A stretch of DNA of 43,651 bases, taken from assembly GCA_021776925.1 (NCBI GenBank), contig JAJFFB010000110.1, forward strand, positions 1-43,651, read 5' to 3'. Below the pieces are notes generated by a model that was given only the letters and a program-made list of their open reading frames with translations, did not search any database and was not told where the DNA came from. Positions 23,045 to 29,818 of this stretch are shown piece after piece (within the stretch, counting starts at the first letter, position 1; every line of letters begins with the position of its first letter). This DNA comes from Planctomycetota bacterium (lineage in GTDB: Bacteria > Planctomycetota > UBA1135). The translations under genes and the position numbers were made by a program.

Positions 23045-23812
23045 GTGCTGCGCATCGGCACCGTCCCCTACCTGGTCGCCCGGCCCCTGACCTGGGGGCT
23101 GGAACGGGATCCGCAGGTCAGCCTGAGCGTGGCCACCCCCGAGGTCCTGGCCGCGGGTCTGAACAGCGGCGAGATCGACGTGGCGCTGGCCTCCTCGATC
23201 CTGGCGCTGGAGCCCGACGCCTTCCCCTTCTGGCACCAAGGCCCGGTCATCGCCGCGCGCGGGCCGATCCGTTCGGTCCTGCTGCTGCTGCGCCCCGGTG
23301 TGGAATCCCCGCGCGAAATCAAACGCTTGGGTCTCGATCCGCACAGTCGCACCGGACGCGCGCTGGCCGAAATCGTTCTGCGCGACCACTACGGAGTGGA
23401 GTGCGTGTCCGAAGAGATATCCGACTGGTCACAGGCCTTTGACCAGGGCCTGGACGCGGTCCAGCTGATCGGCGACCCGGCGCTGCGCGCGCGCGCCGTG
23501 CGGCCGGATTGGAAAATCCTGGATCTTGGTGAAACCTGGGCAGAGTTGACGCGTCTTCCTTTTGTATTCGCCGGTTGGATAGGCCGGCGGGGATTCGATC
23601 CCATGGAAGCTGCTCACATTCTTGACCCTGCGGCCGTACAGGGACTGAGCCAGCGCGATGCGCTCGTTGCCGAAGGCAGCGCGCAGCTGGGGCACAACTC
23701 TGCATTCCTGCAGCGTTACCTCTTCCAGGATCTGTCCTACCGACTGCCTGCCGCAACCGTGCACGCCGCCCTGGCAGAATTCCAGGCGCGCCTGCGCCTG
23801 CCCGTTTCATGA
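23045..23812 (+). CDS. mqnA: chorismate dehydratase, menaquinone biosynthesis
   Basis: A cytosolic enzyme that dehydrates chorismate, the first step of the futalosine pathway. The 255-residue product has a periplasmic-binding-protein-like fold. Family features are the N-terminal IGTVPYLVARPL, then GEIDVALASS, LLLLRPGVESPREIK, DPHSRTGRALAEIVL, AVQLIGDPAL and the LPFVFAGW segment. The start is a GTG 10 bases after the mqnE stop. The last codons overlap the next gene by 4 bases (ATGA). Its pairing with mqnE supports the call over a generic solute-binding protein; the lack of a signal peptide agrees. Confidence 0.92.
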   Translation: MLRIGTVPYLVARPLTWGLERDPQVSLSVATPEVLAAGLNSGEIDVALASSILALEPDAFPFWHQGPVIAARGPIRSVLLLLRPGVESPREIKRLGLDPHSRTGRALAEIVLRDHYGVECVSEEISDWSQAFDQGLDAVQLIGDPALRARAVRPDWKILDLGETWAELTRLPFVFAGWIGRRGFDPMEAAHILDPAAVQGLSQRDALVAEGSAQLGHNSAFLQRYLFQDLSYRLPAATVHAALAEFQARLRLPVS

Positions 23813-24453
23813 TTCCCGACGACGCCGTTCCGCTGTTCCCGCTCCCGAACGTCCTGCTGTACCCGGGTGCGGTGCTGCCGCTGCACGTCTTCGAACCGCG
23901 CTACGTGAAATTGGTCGAAGACCTGCAGGCCAGCGGCAGTCCGTGGCTCGCCCTGGGCCTGTTGCGCCGCGGCTGGGAAGACGATTACTTCGGCCAACCG
24001 CCCATCCATGAAATTGCCGGCGTCGGCCGCCTGGTGCAATCGCAACAGGCCGGCGGCGGTCGTTGGAACGTGCTCGTCGAAGGCGTGCAGCGCGTGCGCC
24101 TGGCAGAAGTTCCCAGCGACCGGCTGTATCGCCAGGTGCGCGTCGAGCGCCTGACCGAAATCCCAGTGCCCGACCAGGACCATGCAGCAGAACTGACCGG
24201 CCAATTGCGCGCCCTGCTCAGCGAACTTGCCGCCGAAGAAGTGTCGCCCAACCTTGACGGCGGCCCCGCCTATCTCGCCGACCTGCTGTTGGTCGCGCTC
24301 GCCATCGGCATGGAAGAAAAGGTCGAGATCTTCGCCGAACTCGATATTGAGTCCAGGGCTCAACAAGTGATGAGCCAAGCGCGTGAAGAACTCGAGGTCA
24401 ACCGCGCACTGCGCGCCGCCGACGCGGGTGGCGCGGACGGCCGCTGGAATTGA
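23809..24453 (+). CDS. LON N-terminal-like domain protein
   Basis: A 214-residue soluble protein containing only the substrate-binding N-terminal domain of Lon protease (PUA-like). Signature: PLFPLPNVLLYPGAVLPLHVFEPRY-like start (residues about 8-32) followed by GVGRLVQSQQ and VLVEGVQRVRL. There is no ATPase or protease domain. Stand-alone LAN proteins are common in bacteria, and their role is unclear. It is the last gene of the mqnE-mqnA operon, with an ATGA overlap. Confidence 0.88.
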   Translation: MIPDDAVPLFPLPNVLLYPGAVLPLHVFEPRYVKLVEDLQASGSPWLALGLLRRGWEDDYFGQPPIHEIAGVGRLVQSQQAGGGRWNVLVEGVQRVRLAEVPSDRLYRQVRVERLTEIPVPDQDHAAELTGQLRALLSELAAEEVSPNLDGGPAYLADLLLVALAIGMEEKVEIFAELDIESRAQQVMSQAREELEVNRALRAADAGGADGRWN

Positions 24454-24511
24454 GCCGAAGCCAATAGAGTCCGCACCTGAATATGAAGCGGTTGGGCGGA
24501 GTTTTTTGATT

Positions 24512-24517
24512 TATATT
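24512..24517 (+). promoter_or_regulatory. -10-like box TATATT upstream of first secreted paralog
   Basis: TATATTGGAG is followed 31 bases after the hexamer by the ATG at 24549. The same box at the same distance precedes the second paralog (25838), and similarity continues to the start codon. GGAGG inside it is too far from the ATG to be a normal ribosome site. Confidence 0.55.
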
Positions 24518-24548
24518 GGAGGTGGTTTCCCCAACTCAAGATCTCCTC

Positions 24549-25640
24549 ATGAAGAATCTCCAGACTCCCCTACTCCTGGCCATTGCATTTGCCGCACTGG
24601 CTCTTCCGGTGAGTGCCCAGCAATTCGTTTTTGCTGATCCCTACTCGACGCCTCCCGGTTCGCCCAGCCTTCACGCTGCACCTCCGACACCCATGCCCGG
24701 TGCCGGGACCCAGGCTGCAGGCAACGTGACCATCATTGAAAGCCAGAGCACCATGACCGCGCACGACATGGACGTCGAATGGCGCAACGTTGCCAGTGGC
24801 ATGGGCTTCACCGCGGCGATCTTCCCGCAGTCCACGCTCGACACCACTGCATTTTTTGCCACTACCGACATCCTGGTCATTTCGTCTGGAATCATCGGAT
24901 TGTCCACGACCGCCGTTTCCAACATCCAGGCTTACGTGGCCCAGGGTGGCCAGGTCTATTTGCAGGGCGAATACCTGACTTCCTACGGCACCAACATCGC
25001 CTTCAATACCATCGTCAATGCTCTGGGTGGCGGCTTCAGCCTCGGCGGCACCACCTCCGGCGACTTGGTGCCGATGTCGATCAGCGGAGTGTTGTCGACC
25101 ACGCCAAACGCGGTCCCCTCGATTGGCTATCACTGGTACGGCGCCTGGGGCACCGCCGGTGCGTTGGTCACTCCTTTCATGCACTACGGTGGTCAGGATT
25201 TCGGCTGGATGTTCGAGGCCGCTGGCGGCGGCAAGATCGTGCACAACACCGACCAGGACTGGGTGCGTGTGACCACCAGCCCGGCGCTGTTGGAAAACTT
25301 CCTCACCTACCTCAGTGGTCCAGAGGGATTCCGCATCTCGGTTTCGCCTGATCCGCTCCAGGGCGGCAACTCGGCCACGCTGAGCGCGAAGGGCGGCACG
25401 CCTTTGGGCCAGATCATTCCGGCCTATTCGCTCACCGGCAGCGGCCCGACCAACACGCCCTATGGCCTTGTTGATCTCAGCCAGCCCATCCGCACCTTGC
25501 CGACCATGACCGCCGACGCCAACGGCGACGCCTCCCACACGCAGGTGGTGCCCAACGCCATCGGCGTCACCGTCTGGATCCAGGCCGTCGACACCCTCAG
25601 CGGCGACATCAGCAATCTGCTGACCCAGGTCATCAGCTAG
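24549..25640 (+). CDS. secreted protein, tandem paralog 1, with C-terminal beta module
   Basis: An exported protein of 363 residues and unknown function. The signal peptide is about residues 1-23 (MKNLQTPLLLAIAFAALALP, cleavage after SAQ). The central region (about 45-260) contains FAT/IIGL and YLQGEYLTSY segments suggesting an alpha/beta (flavodoxin- or ThuA/GATase-like) domain: hydrophobic strand DILVISSGIIGL, then GGQVYLQGEYL and a GYHWYGAWGTAG segment. The C-terminal part (about 265-363) is beta-rich: ISVSPDPLQGGNSATL, AYSLTGSGPTNTPYG and TVWIQAVDT, a module I associate with secreted planctomycete proteins. About two thirds of positions look identical to the next gene. An upstream TTG would add 11 residues but the ATG fits the signal peptide. 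Confidence 0.72.
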   Translation: MKNLQTPLLLAIAFAALALPVSAQQFVFADPYSTPPGSPSLHAAPPTPMPGAGTQAAGNVTIIESQSTMTAHDMDVEWRNVASGMGFTAAIFPQSTLDTTAFFATTDILVISSGIIGLSTTAVSNIQAYVAQGGQVYLQGEYLTSYGTNIAFNTIVNALGGGFSLGGTTSGDLVPMSISGVLSTTPNAVPSIGYHWYGAWGTAGALVTPFMHYGGQDFGWMFEAAGGGKIVHNTDQDWVRVTTSPALLENFLTYLSGPEGFRISVSPDPLQGGNSATLSAKGGTPLGQIIPAYSLTGSGPTNTPYGLVDLSQPIRTLPTMTADANGDASHTQVVPNAIGVTVWIQAVDTLSGDISNLLTQVIS

Positions 25641-25672
25641 TCGACGACCGTCCGGTTTCGACCCATCGCCTC

Positions 25673-25716
25673 AGACCACTTCCTGCCCGCGCAGGAAGTG
25701 GTCTGTCTCTTTTCTC
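25673..25716 (+). terminator. intrinsic terminator after paralog 1
   Basis: A perfect 13-bp stem AGACCACTTCCTG (25673-25685) pairs with 25692-25704 around a 6-base loop and is followed by a T-rich stretch. The stem sequence is nearly the same as the hairpin at 26996-27027 after paralog 2. Confidence 0.8.
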
Positions 25717-25837
25717 CGCGCACATGTTGAGATTAATGCTCAAATGGAATCCGATGTATAGGTGCGTGATCTTTGAACCCCGCATTCTGAATGTGCTCCG
25801 CCGAGGAGATCCAGGCCGGCATCCAAGGAATTTGGTC

Positions 25838-25843
25838 TATATT
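25838..25843 (+). promoter_or_regulatory. -10-like box TATATT upstream of second secreted paralog
   Basis: The hexamer lies 31 bases before the ATG at 25875, as in paralog 1. Because a strong terminator separates the genes, each paralog has its own transcript. Confidence 0.55.
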
Positions 25844-25874
25844 GGAGTCGGATTCCGCCACCAAGGACACCTAC

Positions 25875-26960
25875 ATGAAAAGATTCCTTGCACCCTCGCT
25901 CCTGGTGGCGGCGATTGCGGCTTTGGCCGTTCCGGTCACTGCTCAGCAATTCGTATCCACCGACCCCTTCTCTACTCCACCAGGTTCTCCGGCCCTGACC
26001 TGGTCACCCCCCTCCACCATGCCTGGCGCCGGAACGCAGGCCACAGGCAACGTGACCATCATCGAGAGCCAGAGCACCATGGCCGCGCACGACATGGATG
26101 CGGAATGGCTAAGCGTAGCTACCGCCATGGGGTTCACTGCCGGGATCTACCCGCAGTCCACCCTGGAAAGTAAAACCTTTTACACCACCACCGACATCCT
26201 GGTGGTTTCCTCAGGGATCATCGGCTTGTCGAGCAATGCGGTGGTCAACATCGAAGACTTCCTGCGCGAAGGCGGACAGGTCTACCTGCAGGGCGAGTAC
26301 CTCACTTCGTACTCGACCAACATCGCCTTCGCCGCCATTGTCAACATCTTCAGCGGCGGATTTACCTGGGGCGGCACCACTTCCGGTGACCTGCAGCCCA
26401 TGAACATCAGTGGCGCCTGTTCCACCACTCCCAACTCGGTGCCATCAATCGGCTACCACTGGTACGGTGCTTGGGGCACCGCCGGTGCTCTGGTCACGCC
26501 CTTCATGCATTTCGGCGGTCAGGATTTCGGCTGGCTGCTCGAGGTCCCGGGCGGCGGCAAGATGGTGCACAACACCGACCAGGACTGGGTCCGCGTGACC
26601 ACCAGCCCGGCGCTGATGGAAAACATCCTCACCTACCTGAATGATGTCTTCCGCATTTCGGTTGCTCCGGATCCAATTCAGGGCGGCACGTCCGCCACGC
26701 TGACCGCAGAGCGCGCAACTCCCTTGGGCAGAGTCATCGCTGCCTACTCGCTCACCGGCAGCGGCCCGCACAACACCATCTTCGGCCCGGTCGATCTGAG
26801 CCCACCGATCTACACCCTGCCGACGATGACCGCCGATGCAAACGGTGTGGCATCCCACACCCAAACGGTGCCCAACGCCCTCGGCGTGACCGTCTGGATC
26901 CAAGCCGTCGACATCACCAGTGGCGACATCAGCAACCTGCTGACCCAGGTCATCAGCTAG
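25875..26960 (+). CDS. secreted protein, tandem paralog 2, with C-terminal beta module
   Basis: A 361-residue exported protein, close relative of the previous gene over its whole length. The signal peptide is about residues 1-24 (MKRFLAPSLLVAAIAALAVP). The middle domain shares DILVVSSGIIGLSSN, GGQVYLQGEYLTSY and HNTDQDWVRVTTSPAL with paralog 1. The C-terminal module differs more, for example ISVAPDPIQGGTSATL. An open frame extends upstream to 25791, but the ATG at 25875 matches the paralog start and signal peptide. Function unknown. The pair arose by duplication that included the promoter region and probably the terminator. Confidence 0.72.
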   Translation: MKRFLAPSLLVAAIAALAVPVTAQQFVSTDPFSTPPGSPALTWSPPSTMPGAGTQATGNVTIIESQSTMAAHDMDAEWLSVATAMGFTAGIYPQSTLESKTFYTTTDILVVSSGIIGLSSNAVVNIEDFLREGGQVYLQGEYLTSYSTNIAFAAIVNIFSGGFTWGGTTSGDLQPMNISGACSTTPNSVPSIGYHWYGAWGTAGALVTPFMHFGGQDFGWLLEVPGGGKMVHNTDQDWVRVTTSPALMENILTYLNDVFRISVAPDPIQGGTSATLTAERATPLGRVIAAYSLTGSGPHNTIFGPVDLSPPIYTLPTMTADANGVASHTQTVPNALGVTVWIQAVDITSGDISNLLTQVIS

Positions 26961-26968
26961 CAATTCCA

Positions 26969-26988
26969 GGCCCGCCCGCAGGCGGGCC
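26969..26988 (+). terminator. GC-rich hairpin just after paralog 2
   Basis: An 8-bp stem GGCCCGCC / GGCGGGCC with a CGCA loop lies 8 bases after the stop. There is only a weak following T-run (GTTT), so it may assist the second hairpin rather than terminate alone. Confidence 0.5.
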
Positions 26989-26993
26989 AAGTT

Positions 26994-27785
26994 TCAGACC
27001 ACTTCCAGCAGCAGCGGGAAGTGGTCTGAGCATTTTTTCAGGTCGTGGCCGGGGAGGTGGTCGACGATGCGGGCGCTGTGCACGTGGTCGCGCAGGGCGT
27101 GGGTGACCAGGGCGTAGTCGAGGCGGCCGCGGTGCGGGCGTTGGTGGAAGGTGGCCTTGCGCGTGTGCGCCATGGTGTCGATGAGCCCGGCTTCGGTCAG
27201 GGTGCGCAGGGTGTTGCCGCCGGGTTTCTCGTTGAGGTCGCCGAGCAGGACGGCGCGGTAGCTGGCGTGTTCTGCGGCTTCCTCGCGCACGATGCGCGCG
27301 ATCTCTTCGGCTTCGGCGGTGCGGATGAGCTCGGCGCCGTGATCGCCGCGCTGCGATTTGAGATGGGCGACGAAAACGTCGAAGCGCATCGGCGCCGAGA
27401 TCTCGACGCGTAACAGATCACGGCGGAAGTTGTACTCGCGGCCGTTGGCGGCGCGGAAGCGGCGGTGGCGGTACGAAGTCGAAGAGCGCACCGGCAGTCG
27501 GCTGAGCAGACCGACGTCGATACCACGGTCATCGTTGCCCTCGATCAGGACGACCTGATATCCCGAATCCGGCAGGTGCTTGTGGACGAAGCGCTCGAGC
27601 AGGAAGCGGTTCTCGACTTCCTGAACGGCGACCAGGTCCGGGTCGAGTTCGCGCAGCACCGCGGCCATACGCGCCTGCCGCTGCGGCGTGGTCGCACGAC
27701 TCGACTGGTCGTTGCGGTAGGGATCGTTGTAGCGATCGAAGAAGTTCTCCAGATTCCAGCTGGCGATGCGCAGGGCTTTCCCCAT
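26994..27785 (-). CDS. endonuclease/exonuclease/phosphatase (EEP) family protein
   Basis: An EEP-fold metal-dependent phosphodiesterase or nuclease of 263 residues, without a signal peptide. Motifs in order: IASWNLENFF near the start, VAVQEVEN with the metal-binding Glu, RFDVFVAHLKSQ, AVLLGDLNEKP with the catalytic Asp/Asn pair, LDYALVT and CSDHFPLLLEV with the final Asp-His. The substrate (DNA, RNA, phospholipid or another phosphodiester) cannot be told. The ATG at 27785 is preferred; a TTG at 27821 would add 12 residues. It lies downstream of proS on the same strand, separated by a 250-base region with several hairpins, one with a T-run facing this gene. Confidence 0.87.
   Translation of the reverse strand: MGKALRIASWNLENFFDRYNDPYRNDQSSRATTPQRQARMAAVLRELDPDLVAVQEVENRFLLERFVHKHLPDSGYQVVLIEGNDDRGIDVGLLSRLPVRSSTSYRHRRFRAANGREYNFRRDLLRVEISAPMRFDVFVAHLKSQRGDHGAELIRTAEAEEIARIVREEAAEHASYRAVLLGDLNEKPGGNTLRTLTEAGLIDTMAHTRKATFHQRPHRGRLDYALVTHALRDHVHSARIVDHLPGHDLKKCSDHFPLLLEVV
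26996..27038 (+). terminator. terminator-like hairpin inside the 3' end of the EEP gene
   Basis: AGACCACTTCC (26996-27006) pairs with 27017-27027, and six T follow at 27033-27038. On the minus strand the same bases encode the last residues (DHFPLLLEVV) of the convergent nuclease-like gene. It can thus serve as terminator for the rightward paralog. Confidence 0.6.
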
Positions 27786-27841
27786 GACATCAGGATGGCG
27801 AGCCCAAGGGTCGGGCTGCAAGCCGTTTAGGAGAGTTCATA

Positions 27842-27895
27842 AAAAAGAAGACCAAGACCGGTTTTCCCGCCACCACTTCAGAATTCCGGTCTTGG
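27842..27895 (-). terminator. terminator-like hairpin between proS and the EEP gene
   Basis: The 10-bp stem CCAAGACCGG (27852-27861) pairs with 27886-27895 across a 24-base loop. On the minus strand it is followed by TCTTCTTTTTT. It can end proS transcription or act in the EEP leader. Confidence 0.6.
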
Positions 27896-28035
27896 CCTCA
27901 GCTTCGTTCCCGAAGCAGCAGGGGGCTGAAGCCCTCCGCCAAGGATGAACTAAGCCCCTTCTCCAAGCCGGCAAGGGTAAATCCTGTCTTTTTCAGGAGT
28001 TGCGTCAATCGGCAACATTTGGGACAAGGAGGAAA
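27896..28035 (-). other. non-coding stretch with consecutive small hairpins
   Basis: After the terminator-like stem come a 6-bp stem with tetraloop (27901-27916, GCTTCG / CGAAGC), a 5-bp stem (27923-27934, GGGCT / AGCCC), and an alternative partner AGCCCC at 27953-27958 for the same GGGCT strand. No convincing reading frame crosses it. It may be only a 3' UTR of proS, or a leader for the EEP gene. Confidence 0.4.
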
Positions 28036-29775
28036 TCAACGCCCCGCCTCGGCGCACAGTTCTTGCGCGCGCTTCAGGGCCTCTTCCACTGCCAGCACTT
28101 CGCGCTCGCCACCGCCGGCACGCAGGCTCCATTCGACCTTGCGCTCGCCGGCGTCGCGGCCGACCACAATGCGCAAGGGCACGCCGACCAGGTCGGCGTC
28201 TTTGAACTTGGCTCCAGGGCTGACCTTGGGGCGGTCGTCCCACACCACGTCGACGCCGGCGGCTTCGAGGCTGTCGTGGATCTCGTCGGCGAGCGCGTCT
28301 TGTTCTTCATTGCCGGCTTTCATCTGCACCAGGTGCACCGCGTAGGGTGCGATCGGCAGCGGCCAGATCATGCCGCCGTCGTCGTGGTTCTGTTCGACCG
28401 CCGCGGCAGCAACCCGCGACACGCCGATGCCATAACAACCCATCCACATCGGCTCAAGCTTTTGCTGCTCGTTGTTGAAGTTTGCCCCCATCGCCTCGGA
28501 GTACTTGGTGCCGAGCTGGAAGATGTGGCCGACCTCGATGCCCCGCGTGATCTCGATCGCGTCGTCGCTGTCGAGCATCAGGTCGCCGGCCTGCACCGTG
28601 CCGAAGTCGGCGGTCTCGGGTTGCTCCAGGTCGCGGCCGAAGTAGACGTCGAGGTAGTGGGTGTCGGTCTCGTTGCCGCCGCACAGGAAACCCTGGACGC
28701 CCTCGACCGAATGGTCGGCGAGCAAGCGCACTTCGGAGTCCAGACCGATCGGCCCGGCGAATCCCGGTTCGGCACCGGTGGCCTTGCGCACCAGCGCTTC
28801 GTCGGCCATTTCCAAGGCTACAGCACCGAGGTGATTGAGCAGCTTGACCTCGTTGATTTCGCGGTCCCCGCGGCACATCACCGCGACGCTCTGCTCGGTA
28901 TCGCCGAACACCGCTCGGTAGAGCACGGTTTTCAGCATGCGTTGCAACGGCAGGTCAGGGAACATCTCGACCAACGCGTCGCAACTGCGTGCGCCAGGGG
29001 TAGCCTCCTTGTGCATCGCAACATCAGTAGCGGGTTCGGGTGCGGCGGCGATGCGCGACACCGCCTTCTCGACGTTGGCGGCGTAACCGGTCGCGCGACA
29101 CACCGCGATCGCGTCCTCGCCGGTGTCGGCGTCGACCATGAACTCTTCCGAACCGGAACCGCCGATCGCGCCGGAGTCGGCCTCGACCGGGGTGAAACGC
29201 AGTCCGCAGCGGGTGAAGATGCTGCGATAGATCTCGCGCATCAGGGCATAGGACTCGGCCATCGCCGCGGCCGAGACGTCGAAGGAATAGGCGTCCTTCA
29301 TGATGAACTCGCGCCCGCGCATCAGCCCGAAGCGTGGCCGGATCTCGTCGCGGAACTTGGTCTGGATCTGGTACAGGATCTGCGGCAGCTGTTTGTGCGA
29401 CTGGATCTGACGGCGCACGAAGGCGGTGATGACCTCTTCGTGCGTCGGGCCGAGGCACACCTCGGAACCCTTGCGTTCCTTGAAATGAAACAAGATGCCC
29501 TCGCTCACGTAACGATCCCAGCGCCCCGACTCGACCCACAGTTCCTTGGGTTGCATCGCCGGCATCAGCATTTCCTGGCAGCCCTGGCGATCGTGCTCCT
29601 CGCGCACGATGTTCTCGATGCGGCGCAGCACGCGCCACATCATCGGACCGTAGACGTAGATCCCGGCGGCCAGCTTCTGGATGAAGCCGGCGCGTGCCAT
29701 CAAGGCGTGCGAGCGCACCTCGGCGTCGGCCGGGTCCTCGCGCTGGGTCACAAACAGCATCTTGGTGAGGCGCAT
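28036..29775 (-). CDS. proS: proline--tRNA ligase, bacterial type
   Basis: Class II aminoacyl-tRNA synthetase that charges tRNA-Pro in the cytosol. It is 579 residues long, as usual for the bacterial type. Class II motif 1 is around AGFIQKLAAGIYVYGPMMWR. Motif 2 region has GPTHEEVIT and FRDEIRPRFGLMRGREF. A YbaK-like editing insertion spans about residues 235-390. Motif 3 is GCYGIGVSR. The C-terminal anticodon-binding domain follows (PYAVHLVQMKAGNEEQ). It diverges from the large secreted protein gene across 43 bases, with TAGAAT 9 bases before the ATG. A long open frame on the opposite strand is an artefact of GC-rich codon use. Confidence 0.97.
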   Translation of the reverse strand: MRLTKMLFVTQREDPADAEVRSHALMARAGFIQKLAAGIYVYGPMMWRVLRRIENIVREEHDRQGCQEMLMPAMQPKELWVESGRWDRYVSEGILFHFKERKGSEVCLGPTHEEVITAFVRRQIQSHKQLPQILYQIQTKFRDEIRPRFGLMRGREFIMKDAYSFDVSAAAMAESYALMREIYRSIFTRCGLRFTPVEADSGAIGGSGSEEFMVDADTGEDAIAVCRATGYAANVEKAVSRIAAAPEPATDVAMHKEATPGARSCDALVEMFPDLPLQRMLKTVLYRAVFGDTEQSVAVMCRGDREINEVKLLNHLGAVALEMADEALVRKATGAEPGFAGPIGLDSEVRLLADHSVEGVQGFLCGGNETDTHYLDVYFGRDLEQPETADFGTVQAGDLMLDSDDAIEITRGIEVGHIFQLGTKYSEAMGANFNNEQQKLEPMWMGCYGIGVSRVAAAAVEQNHDDGGMIWPLPIAPYAVHLVQMKAGNEEQDALADEIHDSLEAAGVDVVWDDRPKVSPGAKFKDADLVGVPLRIVVGRDAGERKVEWSLRAGGGEREVLAVEEALKRAQELCAEAGR

Positions 29776-29784
29776 GAAGCCCGC

Positions 29785-29790
29785 ATTCTA
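29785..29790 (-). promoter_or_regulatory. -10-like box TAGAAT for proS
   Basis: The leftward hexamer ends 9 bases before the ATG at 29775. Confidence 0.5.
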
Positions 29791-29804
29791 GGTCTGCCCA
29801 GGGT

Positions 29805-29810
29805 TATGCT
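29805..29810 (+). promoter_or_regulatory. -10-like box TATGCT for the large regulatory-domain protein
   Basis: The hexamer ends 8 bases before the ATG at 29819, in the 43-base gap shared with the proS promoter. Confidence 0.5.
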
Positions 29811-29818
29811 GAACCACG

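Noticed and set aside
24549..26960. Tandem secreted genes as a CRISPR or mobile-element repeat
   Set aside because: The similarity is gene-length with diverged codons and each copy has its own promoter and terminator; there are no spacers, transposase or terminal repeats.
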